This document shows, piece after piece, positions 1 through 8,672 of a stretch of DNA of 64,000 nucleotides (its first letter is position 1; each line of letters begins with the position of its first letter). The notes beneath the pieces were generated by a model. That model saw only the letters and a program-made list of their open reading frames with translations. It was not told where the DNA came from and did no database searches. The position numbers and the translations under genes were made by a program. Origin of the DNA: Arenibacterium halophilum. Lineage in GTDB: Bacteria; Pseudomonadota; Alphaproteobacteria; Rhodobacterales; Rhodobacteraceae. The stretch lies in contig NZ_VCPC01000001.1 of NCBI RefSeq assembly GCF_005938225.1, positions 620,001-684,000 of the forward strand. The letters are read 5' to 3'.

Positions 1-73
1 TGCCGCGCCCGAACAGCACGATCACTACGACGAGGATGATCGCCAGACCCGGCAATCCGATATTGTTCAGCAT
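1..73 (-). CDS. tatA: Sec-independent translocase subunit TatA (N-terminal part)
   Basis: Only the first 24 residues are inside the window; the gene continues past base 1. The peptide begins MLNNIGLPGLAIILVVVIVL and continues FGRG, which is the single membrane helix plus the FGRG hinge of TatA/TatE proteins. TatA forms the pore of the twin-arginine export system in the inner membrane. It lies in the same direction as, and just downstream of, the nap genes, whose NapA carries a twin-arginine signal, so the placement makes functional sense although co-transcription is only inferred. Confidence 0.8.
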   Translation of the reverse strand, partial: MLNNIGLPGLAIILVVVIVLFGRG

Positions 74-205
74 AACGTCATGTCCTTTATTGCAATTACA
101 CCGGCACGTCGGCCGCGCCTAACTTCGCACGAAAGGCGAAGAACGCTGGTAGACATGCGCTTCCCTGCGGCTGCTGTCTTTGCGCTTCAGCAAACTCGCG
201 AGGCT

Positions 206-898
206 TCAGTCGCCGATCTGCCGTTCCATAAGAAAACTCTGGATCTCCTCCGCCGGTGAAAGACCGGGCTGCGTCTCGCCCTGAAGTTCCTTTGGCACGG
301 TCCAGCCCGGTTCGACGCCGGTCATGTCCGGGAGCTCGTGCGCGATGCCCTTGTGACAATCGATGCAGGTTCGCTGACCGGACAGCAGGTATTCGGTGTG
401 GATCTCCGCCGCGCGCGGAGATTGGCGGCTGAAGTCCATCGCCACTTCTGAATGGCAGTTCCGGCATTCAAGGCTGTCGTTGGCCTTCAGCCGCGACCAT
501 TCACGCTTCGCCATGACCAATCGGTGTTCCAGGAACTTCTGGCGGGTATCGATGGTCCCGAAGATCTTGCCCCAGACCTCTTTCGACGCCTGCATCTTGC
601 GGGCGATCTTGTCGGTCCATTCGTGCGGCACGTGGCAGTCGGGACACCCTGCCCTTACCCCGGACCGATTAGAGAAATGGACGGTGTGCGACAGCTCTTC
701 GAAGACGTTATCCCGCATCTCGTGGCAGGAGACGCAAAAGTCCTCGGTGTTGGTGTATTCGAGCGCAGTGTTGAAACCGCCCCAGAAGATCACCCCGCCA
801 ACGAACCCTCCCAGGGTCAAGAACCCGAGCCCAAGCGTCCCCGCGGGGGTCCACAAGACATTCCAGAACCAGCGGAAAGGGGCAAGTATCCAGCGCAT
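206..898 (-). CDS. napC: Tetrahaem cytochrome c NapC (NapC/NirT family)
   Basis: Membrane-anchored quinol dehydrogenase that passes electrons from the quinol pool to NapAB in the periplasm. With the start at 898 the protein has 230 residues: one N-terminal membrane helix (about residues 18-42) and four CxxCH haem sites (about residues 55, 85, 145, 178). A longer reading frame begins at 958, but the ATG at 898 sits one base after the napB stop and gives the normal NapC N-terminus ([16 protein letters not shown]). Last gene of the nap operon. Confidence 0.95.
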   Translation of the reverse strand: MRWILAPFRWFWNVLWTPAGTLGLGFLTLGGFVGGVIFWGGFNTALEYTNTEDFCVSCHEMRDNVFEELSHTVHFSNRSGVRAGCPDCHVPHEWTDKIARKMQASKEVWGKIFGTIDTRQKFLEHRLVMAKREWSRLKANDSLECRNCHSEVAMDFSRQSPRAAEIHTEYLLSGQRTCIDCHKGIAHELPDMTGVEPGWTVPKELQGETQPGLSPAEEIQSFLMERQIGD

Positions 899-899
899 G

Positions 900-1358
900 T
901 CACTCACTCCCAGCGCCTGACGCGCCCATTTCAGACATGTCTGTGAAGGTATTGCCAATCAGTGCCGACGTATCGGCCTGTGGCACATGGCACTGAGTGC
1001 AGAAATACCGACGGGGGGACACGTCGGCGAGCATCTGAGCGTCGCGCGTCATATAATGCGTGATCGAGATCATCGGGGCACCGGACCCGAGTGAATGTTC
1101 GCGTTTGTGGCAGGACATGCAGCGGTTCGCATTGACCGACAGCTGGTAACCCTCGATCGAATGCGGGATCACCGGCGGCTGTTCTGGATAAGCCCGCATC
1201 TGGCGCACGTCGTCGGTCACATAGCGTTCCAACGGGGCGGCTGGCACAGGCTCCATCGGGTTAGGGGACGGTCCGGAAAGCTCCGGCACGTTCTGAGCAA
1301 GAACGAAGGTCGCCGTAAGGCAGGCGCCGAGGATAGTGGGAAGGCGAAGATGTCTCAT
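900..1358 (-). CDS. napB: Periplasmic dihaem cytochrome c NapB
   Basis: Small electron-transfer subunit of the periplasmic nitrate reductase. The 152-residue protein has an N-terminal Sec signal peptide and two haem c sites (CMSCH about residue 80, CTQCH about residue 120), as expected for NapB. The ATG at 1358 overlaps the napA stop codon (ATGA), so translation is probably coupled; an earlier in-frame start at 1385 would lie inside napA and is less likely. Confidence 0.95.
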   Translation of the reverse strand: MRHLRLPTILGACLTATFVLAQNVPELSGPSPNPMEPVPAAPLERYVTDDVRQMRAYPEQPPVIPHSIEGYQLSVNANRCMSCHKREHSLGSGAPMISITHYMTRDAQMLADVSPRRYFCTQCHVPQADTSALIGNTFTDMSEMGASGAGSE

Positions 1359-3865
1359 CAGACCTTCTCCACGCGCACAGCGCATTTCTTGAAGTCCGTC
1401 TGTTTCGATATCGGGTCAGTCGCATCCAGCGTCACCTTGTTGATCAGCTGGCTGGCGTCGAACCACGGCACGAAGATCACGCCAGGCGGCATCCGGTTTC
1501 GACCGCGTGTTTCGACCCGACTGCGTATCTCCCCCCGGCGTGAGATCACCCGCACCTCCATCCCTTGGTTCAGCCCGCGTTCCCTGGCGTCGATCGCGTT
1601 CATGAAGACCTTGGCCCCCGGAAACGCCTTGTAGAGCTCGGGCACGCGCATCGTCATCGACCCGGAATGCCAGTGTTCCAGCACCCGGCCCGTCACCAGC
1701 CACATGTTGAACTCGTCGTCCGGACTTTCCGCCGGCGGCTCGTAGGGGACCGCGATGATGACGGCCCGGCCGTCGGGCTTTCCATAGAATTCCCACCCGC
1801 TGCCTGGCTTCACATACGGATCATAGCCTTCCTTGAAGCGCCACTTGGTCTCCTCTCCATCAACGACCGGCCAGCGCAGCCCGCGCACCTCGTCGCTTTG
1901 GTAGGTGTCGTAGGGCGCCAGATCATGGCCGTGACCGCGCCCGAAGGCGGCGTATTCCTCGAACAGACCCTTCTGGAGGTAGAAACCGAAATCCTTCGCC
2001 TCCTGGTTTTCGTAATCGTCGCGCACCTCATCCAGGGGGAAGGCATCGACCTGACCATTGGCAAAGCAGACATCGTAGAGCGTTTTCCCCCGGTATTCAG
2101 GATGCGCATCGAGGATTTCGGCCGGCCAGATCTCGTCTGTCGTGAAGCGTTTCGAGAACTCGACCAGTTGCCAGAGGTCCGACCGCGCCTCACCCGGCGC
2201 ATCGACCAACTGGTGCCAGGCATGTGTCCGGCGTTCAGCATTGCCGTAGACGCCTTCCTTCTCAACCCACATGGCGGCGGGCAGGATGATATCGGCGGCC
2301 ATGGCGGTAACTGTCGGATAGGCGTCGGAGACCACGATCATATTGTCGGGGTTCCGGTAGCCCTGGTAGGTCTCGTTCTGCGAGTTGGGTGCCGCTTGCA
2401 GGTTGTTGTTCACCTGCACCCAGTAGAAGTTCAGCACGCCGTCCTTCAGCATCCGGTCCTGAAGCACCGCATGGAACCCCGGCTTGGTGTTCAGCAAGCC
2501 GTGTGGCAGCTTCCAAAGCTCCTCCGCGTGGTGGACATGCTCCGGGTTGGTCACCACCATGTCCGCAGGCAGACGGTGCGCGAAGGTCCCAACCTCTCGC
2601 GCCGTGCCACAGGCCGAAGGCTGACCGGTCAGCGAAAACGGTGAATTGCCCGGCTCGGAGATCTTCCCGGTCAGAAGGTGGATATTGTAGACCATCTGGT
2701 TCGCCCAGACACCGCGGACATGCTGGTTGAAGCCCATGGTCCAGAGCGACATGACCTTGGTGTTCGGGTCGGCATAAAGCTCTGCCAGTTCCTCGAGAAA
2801 CCCCGGTTCGACCCCCGACAGTTCGCTGACGTAGTCGAGCGTATAAGTCGATACGTGCTCCTTGAACGCTTCGAAATCCGAGGGTTCCATAAGCCCTGCA
2901 TTGGCCGCACCCGTCGCAGCCTGCTGACGCGGGTCCTCGTCGCGCAGGCCGTAGCCGATATCCGTCTGCCCTTTCATGAAGGTCGTGTGCTTGCCGACGA
3001 ACTCCTCGTTCACGCGGCCGGTCTGGATGATGTGGTTGGCAATGTAGTTCAGGATCGCCAGATCGGTGCCAGGCTTGAAAACCATGGGGATGTCGGCAAG
3101 GTCCATGGACCTATGCGTGAAGGTCGACAGAACCGCACATTTCACACCGGGCGTGCCCAGCCGACGATCGGCCAGGCGGGTCCAAAGTATCGGGTGCATC
3201 TCGGCCATGTTGGAGCCCCAGAGCACGAAGGCATCCGCATGTTCGAAATCGTCGTAGCAGCCCATGGGCTCGTCGATGCCGAAGGTCCGCATGAAAGCAA
3301 CGGCAGCAGAGGCCATGCAATGCCGCGCGTTCGGATCAAGGTTGTTCGACCGGAACCCCGCCCGCATCAGCTTGGTCGCGGCGTAGCCTTCCAGCACGGT
3401 CCATTGACCGGAGCCGAACATACCGATGCTCTCCGGCCCCTTCTCCTTGAGCTGCTTCTTGACCCGCTCGGCCATCACGTCGAAAGCCTCGTCCCATGTA
3501 ACCGGCTCGAATTCGCCGTTCTTGTCGAATTCACCGTTTGTCTTGCGCATGAGCGGCGTCGTCAGGCGGTCCTCGCCATACATTATCTTGGAGAGAAAAT
3601 AGCCCTTCACGCAGTTGAGGCCGCGGTTGACCTCGTGCTGCATGTCCCCGTGCGTGGCGACGACCTTGCCCTCCTTCACGCCGACCATCACGCCACAGCC
3701 GGTGCCGCAGAACCGGCAAGGCGCCTTGGACCACTTGATCTTCAGGGCTTCGACACCGCCCGGAACCGGCTGCGCAAGCGCATCGTGTGGAATCCCTGCG
3801 GCGGATGCGGCGAGCGCAGCAGCCTGTGCCTTCAGAAGCTGACGTCGGTTCAGGTCGAGTGGCAT
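1358..3865 (-). CDS. napA: Periplasmic nitrate reductase catalytic subunit NapA
   Basis: Reduces nitrate to nitrite in the periplasm with a bis-MGD molybdenum cofactor. The 835-residue length is normal. A twin-arginine signal (NRRQLLK, residues 6-12) is followed by the [4Fe-4S] cysteines at about 50, 53, 57 and 85 (CRFCGTGCG ... C). The molybdenum-ligand cysteine is visible in [10 protein letters not shown] at about residue 183. The start lies 16 bases inside the end of napD, and the signal would be bound by the NapD chaperone encoded there. In this group Nap often serves redox balancing as well as denitrification. Confidence 0.97.
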   Translation of the reverse strand: MPLDLNRRQLLKAQAAALAASAAGIPHDALAQPVPGGVEALKIKWSKAPCRFCGTGCGVMVGVKEGKVVATHGDMQHEVNRGLNCVKGYFLSKIMYGEDRLTTPLMRKTNGEFDKNGEFEPVTWDEAFDVMAERVKKQLKEKGPESIGMFGSGQWTVLEGYAATKLMRAGFRSNNLDPNARHCMASAAVAFMRTFGIDEPMGCYDDFEHADAFVLWGSNMAEMHPILWTRLADRRLGTPGVKCAVLSTFTHRSMDLADIPMVFKPGTDLAILNYIANHIIQTGRVNEEFVGKHTTFMKGQTDIGYGLRDEDPRQQAATGAANAGLMEPSDFEAFKEHVSTYTLDYVSELSGVEPGFLEELAELYADPNTKVMSLWTMGFNQHVRGVWANQMVYNIHLLTGKISEPGNSPFSLTGQPSACGTAREVGTFAHRLPADMVVTNPEHVHHAEELWKLPHGLLNTKPGFHAVLQDRMLKDGVLNFYWVQVNNNLQAAPNSQNETYQGYRNPDNMIVVSDAYPTVTAMAADIILPAAMWVEKEGVYGNAERRTHAWHQLVDAPGEARSDLWQLVEFSKRFTTDEIWPAEILDAHPEYRGKTLYDVCFANGQVDAFPLDEVRDDYENQEAKDFGFYLQKGLFEEYAAFGRGHGHDLAPYDTYQSDEVRGLRWPVVDGEETKWRFKEGYDPYVKPGSGWEFYGKPDGRAVIIAVPYEPPAESPDDEFNMWLVTGRVLEHWHSGSMTMRVPELYKAFPGAKVFMNAIDARERGLNQGMEVRVISRRGEIRSRVETRGRNRMPPGVIFVPWFDASQLINKVTLDATDPISKQTDFKKCAVRVEKV

Positions 3866-4125
3866 ATTGGCTCCTCCGTTTCGTCGGGTTCTTCTGCGTG
3901 TTCGAAAACCATGTTCGCCACGAGCACGCCGGGCATGAGATTGATCTCGGTCAGTCGGTCCCCCAGTTGACCAGTGCTGCCACCCTCGATCGTGATGATC
4001 AGCCGGGTCGCATCGCCACCGTGAATTTCCACCCCTTTCAGGCTCATGAGACCTTCTGCGACGGCATCGCGATGCGTGTTCCTGACGCTCACAACTGCGG
4101 ACGAGACGTGCCAGCGCTCAGGCAT
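3850..4125 (-). CDS. napD: NapA maturation chaperone NapD
   Basis: Cytoplasmic protein of 91 residues that binds the Tat signal of NapA and delays export until the cofactor is inserted. The sequence has the ferredoxin-like fold pattern of the family ([11 protein letters not shown] near the start, then a [17 protein letters not shown] strand segment). It overlaps napF upstream by 8 bases and napA downstream by 16, which fixes its place in the operon and suggests coupled translation. Confidence 0.9.
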   Translation of the reverse strand: MPERWHVSSAVVSVRNTHRDAVAEGLMSLKGVEIHGGDATRLIITIEGGSTGQLGDRLTEINLMPGVLVANMVFEHAEEPDETEEPICHST

Positions 4126-4609
4126 CGGCGGGCTCCTTTCTCACGGCATGAATGGCATCTGCCGGGCACGGTGCGACGCAAGCGCCGCAGCCCGTGCAGG
4201 CCGACTGGTTAAGGACCGGCAGGAAAGGCCCACCGATCCGCGGTTGCATGGAAATGGCCTCCTCCGGACAGGCGTCCCGGCATGACATGCAGGTGATACC
4301 GGCCTGCACAAGGCAATCGTTCGAAATCACGAACGTGTGGGACATGCTCAGATCAACCGCAAAGACCGGCTCCTCGCAAACCTCCGCGCAGGTGCCGCAG
4401 AAGGTGCATTCACCCCGATCCGGAAAAAGGACCACACAGTCATCGGCAAGGCCGAGAACCCCCTCCGGGCAAGCCCAAACACAATCCCCGCAGCGCGTGC
4501 ATTCACCAAGCGACGCCACGGTCACACCTGGCGGCCTCGGCCTGAAATCAGCCGGTCGAGGAGACCCTTTCAGAAGTTGGCGGCGGGATATGCTGGCTTG
4601 GGCTGGCAT
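4118..4609 (-). CDS. napF: Ferredoxin-type protein NapF
   Basis: Iron-sulfur protein of 163 residues with four cysteine clusters (CTRCGDCVWACP about 37-48, CTFCGTCAEVC about 68-78, CMSCRDACP about 107-115, CTGCGACVAPCP about 138-149), fitting NapF, which interacts with NapA in the cytoplasm and helps its Fe-S maturation. An SRRQLLKG stretch near the N-terminus resembles a twin-arginine motif, as known in other NapF proteins, but no clear hydrophobic region follows it, so a cytoplasmic location is most likely. Confidence 0.93.
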   Translation of the reverse strand: MPAQASISRRQLLKGSPRPADFRPRPPGVTVASLGECTRCGDCVWACPEGVLGLADDCVVLFPDRGECTFCGTCAEVCEEPVFAVDLSMSHTFVISNDCLVQAGITCMSCRDACPEEAISMQPRIGGPFLPVLNQSACTGCGACVAPCPADAIHAVRKEPADA

Positions 4610-4615
4610 TCAGGA

Positions 4616-4804
4616 TCAATGCCCGAGGGGACCCGGTGGACCGGCGATGATCTGATACATCCACACAAGGAAGCCATAACCGCCGACAACGCCCACGGCT
4701 ACAATCGGCCATATGCCAAATGCGAGCACGAAGAACCTGAATAATTCTTGCCGCCTGTTAAGGATTTGAGGGCCATCTGGCGGATTGTTGCTGCTATCTA
4801 TCAT
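4616..4804 (-). CDS. napE: Small membrane protein NapE
   Basis: First gene of the nap operon. The ATG at 4804 gives 62 residues with one central membrane helix (RFFVLAFGIWPIVAVGVVGG), the usual NapE shape. A longer frame to 4891 adds an N-terminal tail not typical of NapE, so the shorter start is preferred. The precise role of NapE in nitrate reduction is not established; it is a marker of napEFDABC operons. Confidence 0.88.
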   Translation of the reverse strand: MIDSSNNPPDGPQILNRRQELFRFFVLAFGIWPIVAVGVVGGYGFLVWMYQIIAGPPGPLGH

Positions 4805-5141
4805 TATGCCCCTGCGATACTCGCCGCGATGCGAAAGCCGGATCGTTCCGGCCGATGCACGGTCTTGGAACTGTTGAAGCAAGCGCTCCATGAATCAGCA
4901 TCTTGGATGCATATTGGCAGCTCTGCATGGCATCACGCAACCGTGAGGCGATGGAAAACTCAAAATGAGCGGAAACCATCTGGATGGTCTCTCACGCTCA
5001 ACGATCAGGAAAGAAGAGAGCTGAGCACCATAAATCGGCCATAGCTTTACGAGCCTCAGTCAATGAAAAGTTGCTCGATCTGCCGGGCGAGAAGCCGCTG
5101 ATGGCGGCGTTGACTTACTGGGCGCGGAGTCTACGCTGGGT
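4805..5141. other. Intergenic region upstream of napE
   Basis: This stretch must hold the nap promoter on the minus strand. No gene is recognisable on either strand; the short open frames have no family-like sequence. I looked for an FNR/DNR-type site (TTGAT-N4-ATCAA) and did not find a convincing copy. Confidence 0.4.
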
Positions 5142-5290
5142 GTCATGGTCAAGCATGAGAATCATTTTCGGTTTCAGCTTCTGAACCGCCCGGTCCCCCG
5201 GGCGGTCCGCGCATAGTCGCGTCCACGACCAACCGGGGCATCTCAAACAAATGCAACTTGAGATCGAGGGCTTTAGCGCCCCGGGAGAAA
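5142..5290 (+). promoter_or_regulatory. Leader element copy A upstream of an Rnk-like gene
   Basis: About 150 bases before the start at 5295 that match, in reverse complement, the region before the gene starting at 8065. The first 51 bases (5142-5192) match 8220-8170 at 43 of 51 positions without gaps. The block ends in a GC-rich hairpin at 5185-5206 (arms ACCGCCCGG and CCGGGCGGT, loop TCCC) and both copies carry AGCGCCCCG or TGCGCCCCG some 20-25 bases before the start codon. It could be a promoter, a transcribed attenuator-like leader, or both. Confidence 0.6.
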
Positions 5291-5294
5291 TGGC

Positions 5295-5750
5295 ATGTTC
5301 AACGCCCCCATACCCAAGCCGAGCCACTATGAGACTTTTCGCCAACGTGTGCGTCGTGCCACGAGCCGTCGGGGGTATTTCCTGACAACCAAAGACAGAA
5401 GTGGGATTCAGACCTTGCTTGACACACAGGGGACGCGCTTCGCCGCAAACCCACCGATGCTCCAGGGCTTTCTGCGACACAAGCTCAGGATTTCGGCGCA
5501 TGTCAACGAGCCTGTCCCATCGGATCTGGCCATTTCAGGTCGACTGGTATCCTACATGATCAGCGGAGAAGGTGCCCGTAGCGGCGTCCTAAGTCTGGAC
5601 CCACTCCCGCACCCGGGCAACATTCTCGTCACATCTCTGTTGGGAGCTACGCTTATCGGCATGCGGACCCTCCAAAAGGTCCCCCTGCTTCGGGAAGACG
5701 GCCAGATCGACACAGTGGTCGTGCTCGACGTCAGTCCAAACGCGACCTGA
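5295..5750 (+). CDS. GreA/GreB C-terminal-domain (Rnk-like) protein, copy A
   Basis: A 151-residue protein whose C-terminal half follows the GreA/GreB C-terminal (FKBP-like) pattern: GRLVSYMISGE, then a LLGATLIGM turn and a short final strand. Such domains occur in transcript-cleavage factors and in Rnk, which binds RNA polymerase. The GreA coiled-coil finger is absent, so cleavage stimulation is unlikely. It resembles the convergent gene at 7604-8065 (shared LLR-KL, GR-V-Y and GATLIGM segments) and more distantly the next gene. A role in transcription or stress adaptation is inferred only. Confidence 0.6.
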   Translation: MFNAPIPKPSHYETFRQRVRRATSRRGYFLTTKDRSGIQTLLDTQGTRFAANPPMLQGFLRHKLRISAHVNEPVPSDLAISGRLVSYMISGEGARSGVLSLDPLPHPGNILVTSLLGATLIGMRTLQKVPLLREDGQIDTVVVLDVSPNAT

Positions 5751-5817
5751 TCCAGATAGTATTAGAAGAACCAATTTTCAGACTCCGCACATCTCTGTCG
5801 CGGCGAAGGAGAAACCA

Positions 5818-6258
5818 ATGAACAAACCTCTGAGAACGAAGACTGCAACATCTCGCAGACCCAAAGTCGTCCTTGATGAGAAGACACTGAGCCGGCTCGA
5901 GGCCATGGCTGAAGCCGCTTATTCCCGCAATCCGATGATTGCGGACCTACTGCTGGACGAGCTGGGTCGAGCTCGCATCGTTCCAACACGGAAGGTGCCG
6001 AATGATGTCGTCGCAATTGGCCGAAACGTCACGTATCGCGACGAAACAACCGGCGAAGAGAAAACGGTTACGCCCGTATATCCCGAAGACGCCGACATCT
6101 CGGTTGGAAAGATATCCGTGATGACCCCCATTGGAGTCGCTCTCATTGGCCTCGCCCAAGGTGCCAAGTTCGCCTGGCAGACCCGCTCGGGCGAGGTCCG
6201 GGAACTGTCAATTTTGAACGTGGCGGATGTTGCCTGTGCAGCACCGAATGAGGGCTGA
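5818..6258 (+). CDS. Rnk-like nucleoside diphosphate kinase regulator (GreA/GreB family)
   Basis: A 146-residue protein close to Rnk: an N-terminal helical part (DEKTLSRLEAMAEAA ... LLDELGRARIV) leads into a C-terminal FKBP-like domain with NDVVAIGRNVTYRDE, VYPEDADISVGKISVMTPIG and ALIGLAQG. Rnk proteins bind RNA polymerase and compete with Gre factors. The ATG at 5818 is preceded by AAGGAGAAACCA, a good ribosome-binding site. Third member of the same domain family within 3 kb. Confidence 0.8.
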   Translation: MNKPLRTKTATSRRPKVVLDEKTLSRLEAMAEAAYSRNPMIADLLLDELGRARIVPTRKVPNDVVAIGRNVTYRDETTGEEKTVTPVYPEDADISVGKISVMTPIGVALIGLAQGAKFAWQTRSGEVRELSILNVADVACAAPNEG

Positions 6259-6407
6259 GATGCGACATCAGGCGAGAGGGCTGAACGACGCGCATGTCGC
6301 GCCCGGAGGGAGGTTCCAGCGGCATTAGGCACGCTGACACTCCTTCCGGGTCGGAAGTCGCGTGTGACTGCACGCCCTACCAAGAACGGAACGACAAGAG
6401 TGTCATA

Positions 6408-6632
6408 ATGCGCTTCATACCAAACACCTGCCCCGCCTGTAAGGAATCCGTGCCGCGTGCCGCCGCCACGCGTTGCCCGAGTTGCCACCACCCTCTACGA
6501 GTTCCCAGCACCAGAACCGGGCATCTCTGTGTGAGATGCGGAGAGACTACTGTTCAACCGGCGACTTCTGCTGTCTGTCTTTCTTGCCGCAAGCAGCGTC
6601 CATCCCGGTTGGCAAAGGAGTTGGTGCAATGA
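6408..6632 (+). CDS. Small zinc-ribbon protein
   Basis: A 74-residue protein with four CxxC knuckles (CPAC, CPSC, CVRC, CLSC) arranged as two zinc ribbons, MRFIPNTCPACKESVPRAAA being the N-terminus. Its TGA overlaps the ATG of the following mscS-type gene (ATGA), so the two are probably co-translated. Function unknown; such ribbons commonly bind nucleic acid or another protein. Confidence 0.65.
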   Translation: MRFIPNTCPACKESVPRAAATRCPSCHHPLRVPSTRTGHLCVRCGETTVQPATSAVCLSCRKQRPSRLAKELVQ

Positions 6633-7648
6633 TCTGGTCCATCGCGCGCAGATTCACATGGCCACTTGGCATCATGACCAGCGGTGTGCTCATCGGGATC
6701 TATCGTCATGAAGTAGAACCATACCTCGGTTTCCGCGTTGAAACCGCCGGTTCACTACTGACCTATATCGGCGTAGCGTGGTTCGGCAGTCGTATTTTCG
6801 GCTTTGCCATGGATCACGGACGCTCACAAAATCGCCCCTACCCAAAACTACTCAAAGACTTGATGGCGTTTCTTTTCTTCTTTGCCGCTCTCTTCGCATC
6901 AGCTGCATCCATGCTGGAACAAGGATTAGTCGGCGCACTTGCTGGATCAAGCCTTATACTGGCCGTGCTCGGGTTCGCTGTCAGGAACGTCGTGGCAGAC
7001 ACCTTGTCAGGGGTCGCACTTGGCATCGAAGGCCCATACAGGATCGGCGATTGGGTGGACATCGATGAAGCTGCTCGCGGACGAGTCATCGAGATAGGAT
7101 GGCGAACGACCAGGTTGCTTACTCTTGATTCAACCTACGTCATCCTACCTAACAGTCAGATCGCTCGGCGGCGTATTACGAACTACTCGGCACCCAAGCC
7201 GCAATACCGAGCACATGTCTTGGTCAAGCTGTCGCGGGTGGTTTCCGTAGAAATAGCGAAGGGCCTGCTGCTGGAAGCCACCGCTTCAGCGAAGCTCATT
7301 AAGTCAGAGCCTGCACCCGACGTGAAGGTAGTGGAACTTGGGCCGGTTACGACGACGTATGCGCTGCGGTTCTGGCTGACGAAATTTGAGACTGATGCCG
7401 ACAGTCGCGACGAAGTTCTTTCTTATGTGGACAAGGTCTTGAGGCGAGCAAGAGTGCCGGCTCCATCGATGAATGTCGAGTTAGCTGGTTCATCGGAGGA
7501 TTTTGAAAGCGGTGTCGCGCTTACGACAGAGCTGACCAAACTATTCAAGGTCAACCAAAACCAGAAAGCGCGATCAGAAGCATCGCATGGCGAAACACCA
7601 AAGCTATGCACTCGTCGACCTCAGATGGCAGCTGGAGACTTCGATTAG
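6629..7648 (+). CDS. MscS-family mechanosensitive ion channel
   Basis: A 339-residue inner-membrane protein. Several N-terminal helices are followed by the pore helix and beta domain of MscS: SLILAVLGFAVRNVVADTLS, GIEGPYRIGDWVDIDEAARG, then VIEIGWRTTRLLTLDSTYVI and LPNSQIARRRITNYS. The start at 6629 overlaps the stop of the zinc-ribbon gene; the reading frame is open further upstream but lacks family sequence there. The last 45 bases overlap the end of the convergent gene at 7604-8065. Probably relieves osmotic stress; the link with its Rnk-like neighbours is unexplained. Confidence 0.88.
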   Translation: MIWSIARRFTWPLGIMTSGVLIGIYRHEVEPYLGFRVETAGSLLTYIGVAWFGSRIFGFAMDHGRSQNRPYPKLLKDLMAFLFFFAALFASAASMLEQGLVGALAGSSLILAVLGFAVRNVVADTLSGVALGIEGPYRIGDWVDIDEAARGRVIEIGWRTTRLLTLDSTYVILPNSQIARRRITNYSAPKPQYRAHVLVKLSRVVSVEIAKGLLLEATASAKLIKSEPAPDVKVVELGPVTTTYALRFWLTKFETDADSRDEVLSYVDKVLRRARVPAPSMNVELAGSSEDFESGVALTTELTKLFKVNQNQKARSEASHGETPKLCTRRPQMAAGDFD

Positions 7649-8065
7649 GGTTATTGTTCGAGTAACCCCGCTCGAACCCAAAAATGTCGCGGATTGACCG
7701 ACGGACATACCTATCAGCGTTGCTCCCGCCATAGAGTGGATCGGAACCTCACCAACTGAACTTATAAGGCCGACAGCCAGGAGGCCGTTGCAAACACGCA
7801 AGCCATCCAAACTATATCTGACTTGCCTACCAATGGTTGCCAAATTTCCAGGTGCAGGATTGTCGGCGCAACGCGCGACCAACAGCTTTCGACGTAGCAA
7901 TTGAATCAGCTGGCAAGGATATGTGATGCGCCCAGTATCGGCAAAAGCCAGAAACTGCCTGATATTAAACTGGTCGGTTACTGTGAGCCAGACGTCCTCT
8001 TCTCGACGAGAAGTATCAACGTTCTGCGATCTTATGGAATTCGTAACGTGTATCGGAAGTGTCAT
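7604..8065 (-). CDS. GreA/GreB C-terminal-domain (Rnk-like) protein, copy B
   Basis: A 153-residue protein matching copy A at 5295-5750 in layout and key segments: LIQLLRRKLLVAR, PAPGNLATIGRQVRYSLDG, MAGATLIGM and a final strand ending in EVSS. By eye the proteins share only about 30 percent of residues, yet their upstream DNA is much more alike. The gene faces copy A, so the arms 5142-5750 and 7604-8220 form a divergent-sequence inverted duplication around the rnk, zinc-ribbon and mscS genes. Confidence 0.6.
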   Translation of the reverse strand: MTLPIHVTNSIRSQNVDTSRREEDVWLTVTDQFNIRQFLAFADTGRITYPCQLIQLLRRKLLVARCADNPAPGNLATIGRQVRYSLDGLRVCNGLLAVGLISSVGEVPIHSMAGATLIGMSVGQSATFLGSSGVTRTITLIEVSSCHLRSTSA

Positions 8066-8220
8066 TTGCGTCCCCGCTCGGGGCGCAAAACCCCGGTTTC
8101 TCAGTGGAGGTTCTTGAGAAATCCCCGGGTGGTCGTTCAGATCAGAACAACACAGACCGCCCGGGGTTACGGGCGGTTCAGAAGCAGAAACCGAAAAATG
8201 ATCTCAAACTTGATCATGAC
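8066..8220 (-). promoter_or_regulatory. Leader element copy B upstream of an Rnk-like gene
   Basis: Reverse-strand partner of the element at 5142-5290. It keeps the 51-base block (8220-8170), a GC hairpin at 8156-8177 (arms ACCGCCCG and CGGGCGGT) and a second GC hairpin (GCGCCCCGAGCGGGG on the minus strand) close to the start codon. Block-to-start distance is about 105 bases here and about 102 in copy A. Confidence 0.6.
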
Positions 8221-8259
8221 AGACATGCTTCAACCTGAAAGTCGGGTTGTCAACAAAGT

Positions 8260-8529
8260 TCACTGTTCGCCCCTGGACGGCACGACTGGAAAGGTGCTTC
8301 TCGACAACACCGTTCCATCCGTTGAAACGACGATGCGGAATGCCCGGTCACCTCGGTAGAACGTCATCCTGGAACGTCCCTCGTCTGTGCCGACACCGGT
8401 CTCGCAACGGCTGGTGATCATTCCATCACGCATCTCGGCCCGCACCGCCTCTAACGACACCCCAAAAGCATGCGCCAAAAGCTGCGCATCAACCACATAT
8501 CCTTCCGCGGACAACGACACTTCACTCAT
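8260..8529 (-). CDS. DUF6522-like protein
   Basis: An 89-residue protein starting MSEVSLSAEGYVVDAQLLAH, containing a helix-turn-helix-like FGVSLEAVRAEMRDG and a short beta-rich end (SRMTFYRGDRAFRIVVSTDG). This fits the DUF6522 family of small proteins found near denitrification and haemoglobin genes in alphaproteobacteria; no biochemical role is known to me. A longer frame reaches 8703 but would overlap the divergent haemoglobin gene, so the start at 8529 is chosen. Confidence 0.65.
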   Translation of the reverse strand: MSEVSLSAEGYVVDAQLLAHAFGVSLEAVRAEMRDGMITSRCETGVGTDEGRSRMTFYRGDRAFRIVVSTDGTVLSRSTFPVVPSRGEQ

Positions 8530-8607
8530 TTCAGCCTCGCTTGCACCACACTCCGGCTCAGAGAGGATCCGCCTGTGCGCTTTCGCCTCGGCCTGCGCCA
8601 ACAAATT

Positions 8608-8622
8608 GGTATTTACAATACC
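8608..8622. promoter_or_regulatory. Candidate operator palindrome in the haemoglobin/DUF6522 promoter
   Basis: GGTATT-TAC-AATACC, a perfect inverted repeat between two divergent genes (starts at 8529 and 8673). The overlapping 11-mer AATTGGTATTT (8604-8614) recurs in reverse complement at 15642-15652, just before the NsrR-like gene. An NO-responsive repressor site is a reasonable hypothesis. Confidence 0.5.
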
Positions 8623-8672
8623 TATTAAAGCACATACTCCGTTAAGGCAAAGGCAAACAAGGATGCATTTGG

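Noticed and set aside
4805-5141. FNR/DNR box upstream of napE
   Set aside because: Only partial TTGA/ATC fragments were seen, none with the TTGAT-N4-ATCAA layout.
5142-5210. Conserved upstream block as part of a coding gene
   Set aside because: The frame reads VMVKHENHFRFQLLNRP in one copy but is shorter and stopped early (after LLNRP) in the other, so DNA or RNA conservation is the simpler reading.
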